DNA of 57,334 nt from Sphingobacteriales bacterium (GTDB taxonomy: Bacteria; Bacteroidota; Bacteroidia; Chitinophagales; Chitinophagaceae), in the NCBI GenBank assembly GCA_016200915.1, contig JACQDV010000011.1, forward strand, positions 1-57,334. Direction: 5' to 3'. A program made the position numbers and the translations under genes. Of the stretch, positions 25,764-34,204 are shown one piece after another. Each line of letters begins with the position of its first letter. Positions within the stretch are counted from its first letter, which is position 1. Below the pieces are notes generated by a model. That model searched no databases. It was not told the origin of the DNA and saw only the letters and a list, made by a program, of their open reading frames with translations.

Positions 25764-25813
25764 GGTCCCGTAGCTCATCCCGCATAGATGCGGGAAGTCT
25801 TCTAAGCTGTGGG
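25764..25813 (+). pseudogene. Fossil tRNA-Arg fragment with a palindrome in the D-arm
   Basis: The first 14 bases, GGTCCCGTAGCTCA, equal the start of the intact tRNA-Arg 81 bases downstream, and TTCTAAGCTGTGGG (25800-25813) equals its anticodon arm. Between them, the 19 bases of D-loop and 5' anticodon stem are replaced by 22 bases holding the perfect palindrome TCCCGCATAGATGCGGGA (25778-25795). The 3' half of the tRNA is missing. It cannot fold as a tRNA and is presumably a decayed tandem copy. Confidence 0.8.
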
Positions 25814-25844
25814 ATTTGAAAAGGAAAAAGATTATTAAATAATT

Positions 25845-25918
25845 GGTCCCGTAGCTCAGTTGGATAGAGCAACAGCCTTCTAAGCTGTGGGTCACACGTT
25901 CGAATCGTGTCGGGATCA
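25845..25918 (+). tRNA. tRNA-Arg (anticodon UCU)
   Basis: A complete 74-base cloverleaf: acceptor stem GGTCCCG with CGGGATC (one G-U), D-arm AGCTCAGTTGGATAGAGC, anticodon arm with loop CTTCTAA giving UCU, variable region, and T-arm with the invariant GTTCGAATC. The discriminator is A; CCA is not encoded. It reads AGA codons. It follows the fossil copy and precedes a terminator, then ung. Confidence 0.96.
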
Positions 25919-25921
25919 CCC

Positions 25922-25946
25922 AAAGCCCTGCAATATGCGGGGCTTT
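25922..25946 (+). terminator. Terminator after tRNA-Arg
   Basis: A 10-bp stem AAAGCCCTGC/GCGGGGCTTT (one G-U-type pair) with a 5-base loop is followed by TGTATTTTTAT. It starts 3 bases after the tRNA and ends 25 bases before ung. Confidence 0.8.
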
Positions 25947-25971
25947 TGTATTTTTATAAAAAAGTATAACG

Positions 25972-26646
25972 ATGGATGTAAAGATAGAACCAAGCTGGAA
26001 AGAGGAATTGAAAAATGAATTTACCAAACCCTATTTTCAGCAGATCGTTACTTTTTTAAAAACAGAAAGAATGGCGGGCAAAACTATTTATCCGCCAGGC
26101 AGCATGATCTTTAATGCTTTTAACCATACACCGTTTGATAAAGTAAAAGTAGTAATGCTTGGCCAAGATCCATATCATGGCCCGGGGCAAGCACACGGAC
26201 TTTGTTTCTCTGTTCAGGATGGTGTAGCGCCTCCACCCTCTTTAATTAATATTTATAAAGAAATACAGAGCGATATTGGTATAGGAATGAATGCAAAAAC
26301 CGGCAATCTCACTAAATGGGCTGACCAGGGTGTGTTCCTCTTAAACGCTTCGCTAACTGTTAGAGTTAACGAACCAATGAGTCATTCAAAAATTGGTTGG
26401 GCTGAGTTTACAGATGCTGTTATTAAAAAAATTTCGGACGATAAAAAAGGAGTTGTGTTTTTATTATGGGGCAAGTTTGCGCAGGAAAAACAAATACTGA
26501 TTGATGAAACAAAACATCATGTGTTGAAAGCAGCACATCCCTCTCCTTTTTCTGCCGATAAAGGCTTCTTCGGTTGTAAACATTTTTCCAAAACAAATGA
26601 ATTCCTGGTTAAAGAAGGATTAAGTCCTGTTGACTGGAAAATTTAA
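25972..26646 (+). CDS. ung: Uracil-DNA glycosylase, family 1
   Basis: A 224-residue base-excision repair enzyme that removes uracil from DNA. Motif A is GQDPYHG (64-70) with the catalytic Asp66. The uracil-binding region includes GLCFSV and LLNASLTV. The leucine-loop motif HPSPFSA carries His189. Length is typical of the family. The ATG at 25972 directly precedes a conserved WKEEL start. It lies just after the tRNA terminator, so it should have its own promoter, though no TAnnTTTG box is visible in the short gap. Confidence 0.97.
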   Translation: MDVKIEPSWKEELKNEFTKPYFQQIVTFLKTERMAGKTIYPPGSMIFNAFNHTPFDKVKVVMLGQDPYHGPGQAHGLCFSVQDGVAPPPSLINIYKEIQSDIGIGMNAKTGNLTKWADQGVFLLNASLTVRVNEPMSHSKIGWAEFTDAVIKKISDDKKGVVFLLWGKFAQEKQILIDETKHHVLKAAHPSPFSADKGFFGCKHFSKTNEFLVKEGLSPVDWKI

Positions 26647-26679
26647 TCAGCAGTATATTGCAGTTTAACTAAACGATCC

Positions 26680-27420
26680 ATGAAAATTTTAAAAGACATA
26701 TTTGCCAGGGTATTTGCAATATGGGCAATCATCATATTCATCATTACCTTTCTAATCTTCCTTATACCTTCATTAATGACTTCATTGGTTGGAGAACCAA
26801 AAGGAATGATATGGTTCAATAAACTTTCCAGGATGTGGATGAATATCTGGTTACCGCTGGTAGGTTGCCCGGTAAAAATAAAAGGCAAAGAAAATTTTAA
26901 GCAGGGAGAAAATTATATTGTCACCTTTAATCATAATGCATTACTCGATGTACCCCTTTCTGCTCCTTATACTCAGGGAGCGAATAAAACAATTGCCAAA
27001 GCAAGCTTTGCCAAAATACCTTTATTTGGATGGTACTATTCAAGAGGATCAGTATTGGTAGATCGCAAAGATCCTGATAGCCGGAAAAAGAGTTTAGACA
27101 GGATGAAGGAAGTATTGAAGAACGGTTTGCATATGTGCATCTATCCTGAAGGAACAAGAAACAGAACCAATAATCCATTAAAAGATTTTCATGAAGGTGG
27201 TTTTCGGCTGGCAGTTGATTCAAAGAAAGCTGTTATACCAGCAGTAATCTTTGGAACCAGAAAAGCAATGCCCATTAATAAAACATTTTATTTCTTGCCT
27301 GTAAAATTAGAATTGCATTTTCTTCCGGCAGTTGAACCGGATAATTTAACTTCGGCTGAATTAAAAGATAAAGTATTTAAGCTGATGTGGGATTATTATA
27401 ATTCCAAAAACGAACTATAA
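26680..27420 (+). CDS. plsC: 1-acyl-sn-glycerol-3-phosphate acyltransferase
   Basis: A 246-residue membrane-bound enzyme that adds the second acyl chain to lysophosphatidic acid to make phosphatidic acid. A membrane segment lies at about 8-33. The acyltransferase motifs are present: NHNALLD (H85-x4-D90), the SRGSVLVDR block, and YPEGTRNR (155-162, Glu157), which binds the phosphate. Length is normal. It starts 33 bases after ung and ends 3 bases from the convergent lptD stop, leaving no room for a terminator between them. Confidence 0.93.
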   Translation: MKILKDIFARVFAIWAIIIFIITFLIFLIPSLMTSLVGEPKGMIWFNKLSRMWMNIWLPLVGCPVKIKGKENFKQGENYIVTFNHNALLDVPLSAPYTQGANKTIAKASFAKIPLFGWYYSRGSVLVDRKDPDSRKKSLDRMKEVLKNGLHMCIYPEGTRNRTNNPLKDFHEGGFRLAVDSKKAVIPAVIFGTRKAMPINKTFYFLPVKLELHFLPAVEPDNLTSAELKDKVFKLMWDYYNSKNEL

Positions 27421-27423
27421 TTA

Positions 27424-30150
27424 CTATTGTCCATAAAAATATCTGCTTCTGTTAATCCTTAAATCCCGGAGAATACCCGATTTAGGATTGATAGTAATAC
27501 TGAAAGACCGGTTGTAACCAATTGGTGTTACATTAATTGACATTTGCCAGCAGTGCAGATCCCTCGAAATAAAACCGGTGAGAAACTGCATCTTACTTCC
27601 CAAAATATCGTACACACCATTTAAACCAACTTTCCATTTAGTAGTTAAATTAAAGTCCCCATTAAACGTCATGGATTGATTTAGGTTTGTTGTATAACCT
27701 GAATAGTCTGACTTGAACGTTCTTGACAAGCTAAGGGAGTAAGACAGATTTAAACTCCAGGGAATATTAAAATCAGCAAACTCAGCGGGGTTACTGCGTA
27801 CCATTTCCAACTCCCGGTATTGTTCATCTAAGGATTGTGCTCCACGTGTATCATTAAATTGTTTAGTTGCTTCCTGGTTTTGCTTTTCCTTATTGGCGTC
27901 TTTGGCTTTTGATTTAAATGAAGTGGACACCGCTATATTTCCCCCAATAAAGCGGCCTATAGACGGCTTATCTTTCCATACATATTTATTTATTCTTCTA
28001 CCAGTACTGTCCTGTTCGTATGGATCAAGTGTTGCCCCTGCAGTAATATTTATTTTTTGAAACAAATTACTACGGGCATACAAGCTGAAAGTAGAAAGTT
28101 GAAAAGAGTCTGCCATTAAGTTATAGCCTGTAGTAAAACCAAATCCGTCAATCAAACTCACTTTCTTAACTGCATTATCACCGGTATCTTTTTTATTCTT
28201 CACTTTCATCTCCAAATTATTATCCAAACCAAAACTTACTCCGCCAAACTTCCCTTCACTGTAGGAACCAAAAATACTTCCATCATATTTTGAAAAGCGG
28301 AATGCCTCGCCGGTTTTAGTGACCTTTGTTTGATACCAGTCTTTTCCCGCCAGGTCTGGTTTGTAGCTTAATCCAATCGTGGGTCTTATCACATGCCGTA
28401 TTGCTTGTATCTTTGAGTTTTTGCCAAATTGTTTTTTTCCAAACATTGCAGTACTGATTCCTATACCAAAACTCATTTGTTCAGAAGTATAAAACCCTTT
28501 GTTGATGGTAGTATCAACTTTTCCAGTAACAGCGTTCCAATTTCGGATGAATTGCTGTGCATACCATTTTTGTTCAAAACTTACACTCGGCGATATTTGA
28601 AAAGGCCCCACCGGTGGTAATGAAAGCTGTATAGGAAACTGGTGTGAGGCACCCCATTGAAATGTATCTATCAACTGCCTCATACTAAAAGCAGTATCAT
28701 AAAAGTTTACCTGTGAGCGGAAACTTCCATTGTAACCAAATCCTAAACTATAATACCATTTCTTGGCGCCTGCATATTCTTTTGGTTGAAACGGATAAAT
28801 AGTACTCATTGTAAAACCAATATCGGGCAGAGACACACTTACTAATTTGGTATTGGTATTTTGACTGTGATTAGCTGTTACCGTTAGAAAAAAAGGTTTC
28901 CCTTCCCAGCGTTTTGAATAAGAAATGGAAGAGTTCATTGAGTTATTAAAAGCCTGAAATGGGTTACTGGCTATATACTGGTTATACTTACTGGTGGCAA
29001 AATTCACATTCGCACTAAAGGTTGTACCCGGCCTTGCTTTGCTATCCACATTATGAAACCAGCTAAAACTAAAGTTCTTTTGATTTGTGTAATCAGGGTC
29101 GCCTTTGAAAGCAATCTTTGTATTAACAATATTTAAGTTAATACCACCATTATAACGATAGCGTTTGCGGTATGATGGTGTTAAATACAACCGCCAGCCA
29201 CCATACGAATAAATATCGCTTCTTACAGTAAAGTCAACATTATCATTAAGCACTTTGTAATATCCCAGGCCTTCTAAACCCAAACCAAACTGTTCATTAA
29301 CGGTAAACTGGGGCGGCAGCAGTCCGCTATGTCTTCCCTGTGTTAATGGATATATTCCCCATGGTAACCCTATAGGAAGAGGAACACCTTCAAACTCAGG
29401 CCGTGTAAAACCACTCACCGCTAATTTCTTTGAAATAAATTTTACCTTCTTAGCCCTGAATGCAAAATGCGGTTCATCGTAATTACAGGTGGTGAACACA
29501 TTATTCTTTGCATAAAAAACATCTTTAGATACTTTTTTTGACTTTTCACTATGCACATATAACTCACCTTGTACCGAATTGGAACCAATAGTTAAGCCTT
29601 TTTGCGTTTTTGAATTATAAATAATGGTATCGCTGGTGAGGTTGTTTTCACCCTGAACAAAAACAGGTCTTCCAAGTTTTTTGCCAGATGTATCTTTTAA
29701 AAAAGTTGCCGTTAATACCTGCGATTGCTGATCCAATTCTGCCTTGCCGGCTTTTAAATCAATATCCTTGTATTTAATAGTGGCTTCATTATATAAATAC
29801 AATTTCTTGCCTGGTATATCCAGCACCATCGAATCAGTGGCTGAATATTCTATCGGGCCTTCTAAAGAATCTTTAGAAAGTTTCACATCAAATGTGTCTA
29901 TTACTTTAATGGTTGAATCTTTACCGGCCGGATTTAATGTATCTTTTTTTACAGTGGTATCTTTTATGGTTGTATCACGTCGTATTTTATTAGCCAAAGC
30001 AGGCGCTGCAGTATCTTTTTGTGTTAATGAGATGTAAAATTTATGATTTTTCTCTGCTGCATTGGATGATTGTTGCATCATAACCAGCAAGATCACAAGG
30101 GAAATTCCGCTTAAAAGATATTTATAAGTAGATTTGCAGTTGATAATCAT
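27424..30150 (-). CDS. lptD: Putative LPS assembly protein LptD
   Basis: A 908-residue outer-membrane protein expected to place lipopolysaccharide in the outer leaflet. A hydrophobic N-terminal signal is followed by a Lys/Thr/Asp-rich stretch and an OstA/LptA-like jellyroll (about 85-250, with ATIKYKDIDLKAGKAELD and SDTIIYNSKTQKGLT). The long barrel starts near HSGLLPPQFTVNEQFGLGLE and ends with an aromatic-rich terminus. Bacteroidota LptD proteins have this layout. It is divergent from the amidase-MCE-OstA-like genes, so the LPS/envelope functions cluster around one short intergenic region. A -7 box is at 30163-30170. Confidence 0.85.
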   Translation of the reverse strand: MIINCKSTYKYLLSGISLVILLVMMQQSSNAAEKNHKFYISLTQKDTAAPALANKIRRDTTIKDTTVKKDTLNPAGKDSTIKVIDTFDVKLSKDSLEGPIEYSATDSMVLDIPGKKLYLYNEATIKYKDIDLKAGKAELDQQSQVLTATFLKDTSGKKLGRPVFVQGENNLTSDTIIYNSKTQKGLTIGSNSVQGELYVHSEKSKKVSKDVFYAKNNVFTTCNYDEPHFAFRAKKVKFISKKLAVSGFTRPEFEGVPLPIGLPWGIYPLTQGRHSGLLPPQFTVNEQFGLGLEGLGYYKVLNDNVDFTVRSDIYSYGGWRLYLTPSYRKRYRYNGGINLNIVNTKIAFKGDPDYTNQKNFSFSWFHNVDSKARPGTTFSANVNFATSKYNQYIASNPFQAFNNSMNSSISYSKRWEGKPFFLTVTANHSQNTNTKLVSVSLPDIGFTMSTIYPFQPKEYAGAKKWYYSLGFGYNGSFRSQVNFYDTAFSMRQLIDTFQWGASHQFPIQLSLPPVGPFQISPSVSFEQKWYAQQFIRNWNAVTGKVDTTINKGFYTSEQMSFGIGISTAMFGKKQFGKNSKIQAIRHVIRPTIGLSYKPDLAGKDWYQTKVTKTGEAFRFSKYDGSIFGSYSEGKFGGVSFGLDNNLEMKVKNKKDTGDNAVKKVSLIDGFGFTTGYNLMADSFQLSTFSLYARSNLFQKINITAGATLDPYEQDSTGRRINKYVWKDKPSIGRFIGGNIAVSTSFKSKAKDANKEKQNQEATKQFNDTRGAQSLDEQYRELEMVRSNPAEFADFNIPWSLNLSYSLSLSRTFKSDYSGYTTNLNQSMTFNGDFNLTTKWKVGLNGVYDILGSKMQFLTGFISRDLHCWQMSINVTPIGYNRSFSITINPKSGILRDLRINRSRYFYGQ

Positions 30151-30162
30151 AAGCTATAGCAG

Positions 30163-30170
30163 CAAAAATA
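30163..30170 (-). promoter_or_regulatory. -7 box TATTTTTG of lptD
   Basis: On the minus strand TATTTTTG matches TAnnTTTG and ends 12 bases before the lptD ATG. Confidence 0.5.
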
Positions 30171-30232
30171 AGTGATTACCATTTAACGTTATGTGAAGAT
30201 TAAAGGTTACTAACCCAAAAAGTATTCAGCCA

Positions 30233-31213
30233 ATGCTAAAACGTTTTTTTTTATTAATTCCGTTAATCATTTTTCTTGGTGCCCTGTTTACATCATTCAG
30301 GAATTCCCCTGCAGAAAAACCTTCGCCATTTAAAAATAAAAAAATCAAAACCATTATTGTGGATGCGGGTCATGGTCACGGCCGGCATGGTGGTGATGGG
30401 CCGGATGGTGCAAGAGGTAAATATTCTTTTGAAGATGATATAACGCTGGGAGTTGCCAAGAAATTAGTGGCTGAGATTAATAAGGAGTTACCTGACGTTA
30501 AGGTATTTGAAACAAGACCTACTGATGATTATGTACAATTAAAAGACCGGGCTGTTTTCGCTAATCAAAACAATGGTGATCTTTTTATTTCCATACATGT
30601 TAACTCTGCCCCGCCTCTGCGGGAAGTAAAAATAATCGGTCATCACAAAGAAACCTATTATGTGTATAGTGGTAAGGGAAAAAAGAAAAAGAAGATCAGG
30701 AAAACCCGTACTGTTCCTACTTACAGAACCTATTACTATCCCAACCCAGCCAACGGTACGGAAACTTATGTGTTTGACTCACGTAAAACAGATGATAAAA
30801 CAGAATTTATCACAGAAAATGGTGACAACTTTATGAATGAGCAGGATGATAGTACCATGATAACCGATACTAAAAGCCCTGAGCTTTTGGCACAAGCCGC
30901 TTTGTGGACAAAAAAATTCTTTTTCAACAGCATCAAACTAGCCACTAATGTTGAAGATGAATTTGCTACTGCGGGAAGAGTGAGCCGTGGTGTAAAACAA
31001 CGCCGTGTTGGTATCTGGGTATTGCAGGCAACGGCAATGCCAAGTATCCTGGTTGAAACTGGTTATATCTCCCACCGGCCCGAAGAAGATTACCTGAACA
31101 GCGAAAAGGGTCAGCAGGAAATCGCCATAGCTGTAACCAATGCAGTAAAAAAATATAAAGAAGCGCAGGAAAACCCTAAATCTGTTCCAGAACAGCCAAA
31201 CGGAAGCCATTAA
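30233..31213 (+). CDS. N-acetylmuramoyl-L-alanine amidase (Amidase_3)
   Basis: A 326-residue exported zinc hydrolase that cuts between muramic acid and the peptide stem, used in cell separation and wall recycling. A signal/anchor covers about residues 4-20. The Amidase_3 zinc and catalytic residues are visible: His47 (DAGHGHG), Glu67 (YSFEDD), His122 (FISIHVNSA) and Glu275 (SILVETGY). An insertion at about 135-200, Lys/Tyr/Thr-rich, lies between the second His and the rest and may be a regulatory or wall-contact loop. It is followed by an inverted repeat and then the MCE gene. Confidence 0.92.
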   Translation: MLKRFFLLIPLIIFLGALFTSFRNSPAEKPSPFKNKKIKTIIVDAGHGHGRHGGDGPDGARGKYSFEDDITLGVAKKLVAEINKELPDVKVFETRPTDDYVQLKDRAVFANQNNGDLFISIHVNSAPPLREVKIIGHHKETYYVYSGKGKKKKKIRKTRTVPTYRTYYYPNPANGTETYVFDSRKTDDKTEFITENGDNFMNEQDDSTMITDTKSPELLAQAALWTKKFFFNSIKLATNVEDEFATAGRVSRGVKQRRVGIWVLQATAMPSILVETGYISHRPEEDYLNSEKGQQEIAIAVTNAVKKYKEAQENPKSVPEQPNGSH

Positions 31214-31248
31214 GAAGATTTTCATCTTAATAATATTTAACAGCACAT

Positions 31249-31281
31249 AAATGTTTGCGGCACTTTATAGCGCAAACATTT
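31249..31281 (+). terminator. Inverted repeat, probable terminator of the amidase gene
   Basis: A perfect 11-bp arm AAATGTTTGCG (31249-31259) pairs with CGCAAACATTT (31271-31281) across an 11-base loop and is followed by ATTATTTTT. It abuts the -7 box of the next gene, so it could also act as an operator. Confidence 0.55.
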
Positions 31282-31283
31282 AT

Positions 31284-31291
31284 TATTTTTG
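31284..31291 (+). promoter_or_regulatory. -7 box TATTTTTG of the MCE gene
   Basis: TATTTTTG fits TAnnTTTG and lies 13 bases before the ATG at 31305. It begins right after the inverted repeat. Confidence 0.45.
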
Positions 31292-31304
31292 CCCATAACC
31301 AAAC

Positions 31305-32330
31305 ATGAAACCATTGAAAGTCTCCAATGAAACAAAAGTAGGTGCCCTCACGGCCATTGCCATAACACTGCTGATACTGGGATTTAATTTTTTGAAAGGA
31401 AAATCTGTATTAAGCAGGAGTAACCGTATTTATGCAGTATTTGATAATGTAGGTGGCCTCAAAGCATCTAACCCTGTAATGATTAACGGACTTAAAGTAG
31501 GAACCGTTTACGATATTTATGAGCAATCGAAAGACGTACGTAAGATTATAGTTTCCATCAACCTACTAAAAGATATTAATATTCCGTCTAACTCCACAGC
31601 AAACATTCAAACAAGTTTTACCGCTGCCTCTATACTTGATATTAATTTAGGTAATGCTACCACTTATATTAAAAGTGGTGATACCATTACCTCTATTACC
31701 AAACCCGGTGTGCTTGACCAGTTATCAAATTCTGCTGCCCCTGCGGTTGACAGTATAAAAAAAGCGGCTGCCATGTTAGGTCGTGTTTTGGAAAATGTAA
31801 ACACCATCTTTGATCCCAATACAAAAGGTAATCTTCAAACAACTATTGCCAATTTAAAACTGGTTACTGAAAGACTTTCTTATACAGCTGCAGATTTACA
31901 GGCTTTGATGAATGCTCAAACCGGAGCAGTTGCACATACAATGAATAACCTGGAATCTTTCAGTGGTAATCTTGCAAAGAACAATGAAAAGTTTGACAGC
32001 ATCATTGATAACCTGCAAAAAACAACAGCCCAGCTTTCGCAGGCTCAATTAAAAGAAACCATAGCCAATCTAAATAAATCATTAGGTGAATTAAAAACAA
32101 CATTATCCAAACTAAACAGCAGTGAAGGATCATTGGGTAAACTTATCAATGAAAAAGATTTGTATAATAGTTTAATGAGTAACCTGCGCAGTGTTAATAC
32201 ACTGGTAGATGATTTAAAAACTCATCCCAAACGATATGTAAGTTTTTCTGTATTTGGAAGAAAAGAAAAATCACCACCACTTACTGCGCCATTATCAGAT
32301 AGTGCCAACCAGCAACAACCGAAGCAGTAA
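31305..32330 (+). CDS. mlaD: MCE-domain protein (MlaD-like)
   Basis: A 341-residue protein with one N-terminal membrane anchor (about 13-29) and an MCE domain (about 35-115, YAVFDNVGGLKASNPVMING). MCE rings carry lipids between inner and outer membranes; MlaD works with the MlaE permease and MlaF ATPase. The C-terminal two thirds are a long helical, coiled-coil-like region with repeated Asn-Leu heptads, ending in a Pro/Gln-rich tail. No mlaE or mlaF lies next to it, so its partners must be encoded elsewhere. The next gene starts 2 bases after the stop, so coupled translation is likely. Confidence 0.9.
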   Translation: MKPLKVSNETKVGALTAIAITLLILGFNFLKGKSVLSRSNRIYAVFDNVGGLKASNPVMINGLKVGTVYDIYEQSKDVRKIIVSINLLKDINIPSNSTANIQTSFTAASILDINLGNATTYIKSGDTITSITKPGVLDQLSNSAAPAVDSIKKAAAMLGRVLENVNTIFDPNTKGNLQTTIANLKLVTERLSYTAADLQALMNAQTGAVAHTMNNLESFSGNLAKNNEKFDSIIDNLQKTTAQLSQAQLKETIANLNKSLGELKTTLSKLNSSEGSLGKLINEKDLYNSLMSNLRSVNTLVDDLKTHPKRYVSFSVFGRKEKSPPLTAPLSDSANQQQPKQ

Positions 32331-32332
32331 TA

Positions 32333-34168
32333 ATGAAGCAACTGTTTTTATTTAGTGTTTATATTTGCCTACTGAACAATTTATTTGCCCAGGTAGCTGG
32401 TCCTACCCGACCTATTCCCACCGATACAGTTAAACGGGTTGATATTATTCACTCCGACAGACTGGAATATCAATATGTAGATTCCTTACATGAGTTTCAA
32501 AAATTAGTTGGTCATGTTAAGCTGAGACAGGGTAATACTTTGTTTGATGCAGACAGTGTGGCCCTGAATCAAAAAACAAATATTGCAGAAGCATTTGGCA
32601 ACATTCATATTAATGATGCCGATAGTGTGCATACTTATTCTCAATACCTGAAATATTTTGGCAATACCAAACTGGCGCAATTAAGAAAAAATGTAAAATT
32701 GAGTGATGGTAAAGGTGTGCTCACTACTGACTCGCTGGATTATGACGTTGGTGCTCACATCGGGTCTTTTAAAAATGGTGGTAAAGTAGTAAACGGAAAA
32801 ACAATTTTAACCAGCGAAGAAGGTTTTTATTATGCTGATACAAGGGAAGTTTATTTTAAGAAGAAAGTCAACATGGTTGATCCCGAATACCGTTTAGCAA
32901 CAGATACTTTATTGTACAATACCGATTCACAGATTGCCACCTTCCTCGCCCCCACTACCATTGATGATGGTACCACAAGAATTTATACCAGCGATGGCTA
33001 TTATAATTTAAAAACAGGTCAGGGAAATTTTGGTAAAAGATCCATCATACAGGATTCCACACAAACAATAACCGGTGATGTGCTGGCCTTTGAGAAAAAA
33101 ACTGGTCAGTTTGAAGGAAAAGGAAATGTTGTTTATAAGGATACTGCACAGGGTGTGGTACTAATTTCAAATCACCTTTATGGTAACAGGGATAAGAAAA
33201 GTGTATTAGCAACAGAAAAACCAGTGATGATCATTAAGCAGGATGCCGATTCAATTTATGTAGCAGCTGATACCTTATTCTCAGGTTTGCAAAGAGATTT
33301 AGACAGTTTACAAAAAGTTTTTCGCCAGCAGAAAGATACCGTAGCTATAAAAGATAGTGTGATCAATGTAAAGGATTCAGGTATTATCAATACTATCCAG
33401 CTTCCTCCGGTACATGATACAGTACCAACAGATATAAAACCTGATAATAAACCCAGGCCGCAAGGGAAAAAACCTTTGAAAGAAACTAAAGAAGATATTT
33501 CAAAAGTAACAGAAACAAATACTGCAACAAAAGATTCTGCCAATATTAAACCAATTGCTGAACTAACCAAAGCACAACAGGATAGTATTAAAGCGAGGTC
33601 AGATACCATGCGTTTTGTAATGGGATTTCATCATGTACGGATATTTTCAGACAGTATGCAGGCTGTATCTGACAGTATGTTCTTTTCAGCAGTTGATTCT
33701 GTTTTCAGGTTATTTCAATCTCCCGTAGTTTGGTCAAAAGAAAGTCAGATCACCGGTGATACGATGTATTTATACACCAAATTGAGAAAACCGGAACGGT
33801 TATATGTTTTTGAAAACGGGTTGGCAATTAACCGCATTGAAAAAGAAAATTACAATCAACTAAAGGGAAGAATTATTAATGGCTTTTTTAAAGAAGGCAA
33901 TATTGATAATATAAAAGCAAAAGGAAATGCCGAGAGTATTTACTTTGCCCAGGATGAAGACAGCAGTTATATTGGTGTAAACAGAACGAGTGCAGACATG
34001 ATTGATATGTACTTCCTTAACAAAGAATTGAAACGGGTAGTGTTCCGTAACCAGGTTAAGGGCAAAACAGTTCCCATGCGGGAAAATAAGAGTGATTTTA
34101 GTAAGTTCCCGGAATTCAAATGGTGGGATAACCGCAGACCTAAAACAAAATTTGAATTGTTTCAATAA
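32333..34168 (+). CDS. OstA-like (LptA/LptD N-domain family) exported protein
   Basis: A 611-residue protein with a signal peptide (about 1-19) and two or three tandem OstA-type repeats in the first 330 residues. Examples are HSDRLEYQYVDSLHEF, KLRQGNTLFDADSVALN, TSDGYYNLKTGQGNFG and VLAFEKKTGQFEGKGNVVYK. These repeats form the beta-jellyroll bridge that carries LPS across the periplasm in LptA. A charged linker (about 370-420) leads to a further domain with a similar repeat. Bacteroidota commonly use such enlarged OstA-like proteins. It is coupled to the MCE gene and lies close to lptD. Confidence 0.87.
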   Translation: MKQLFLFSVYICLLNNLFAQVAGPTRPIPTDTVKRVDIIHSDRLEYQYVDSLHEFQKLVGHVKLRQGNTLFDADSVALNQKTNIAEAFGNIHINDADSVHTYSQYLKYFGNTKLAQLRKNVKLSDGKGVLTTDSLDYDVGAHIGSFKNGGKVVNGKTILTSEEGFYYADTREVYFKKKVNMVDPEYRLATDTLLYNTDSQIATFLAPTTIDDGTTRIYTSDGYYNLKTGQGNFGKRSIIQDSTQTITGDVLAFEKKTGQFEGKGNVVYKDTAQGVVLISNHLYGNRDKKSVLATEKPVMIIKQDADSIYVAADTLFSGLQRDLDSLQKVFRQQKDTVAIKDSVINVKDSGIINTIQLPPVHDTVPTDIKPDNKPRPQGKKPLKETKEDISKVTETNTATKDSANIKPIAELTKAQQDSIKARSDTMRFVMGFHHVRIFSDSMQAVSDSMFFSAVDSVFRLFQSPVVWSKESQITGDTMYLYTKLRKPERLYVFENGLAINRIEKENYNQLKGRIINGFFKEGNIDNIKAKGNAESIYFAQDEDSSYIGVNRTSADMIDMYFLNKELKRVVFRNQVKGKTVPMRENKSDFSKFPEFKWWDNRRPKTKFELFQ

Positions 34169-34204
34169 ACTGCTTAATAAAACAGTTTAGTTATTTTTAT
34201 CCCA

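Noticed and set aside
25581-26027. Minus-strand frames over the tRNA-Arg (including one with a DTIRTCDPQLRR-like stretch)
   Set aside because: They are antisense translations of the tRNA gene and its fossil; this pattern is a well-known false protein call.
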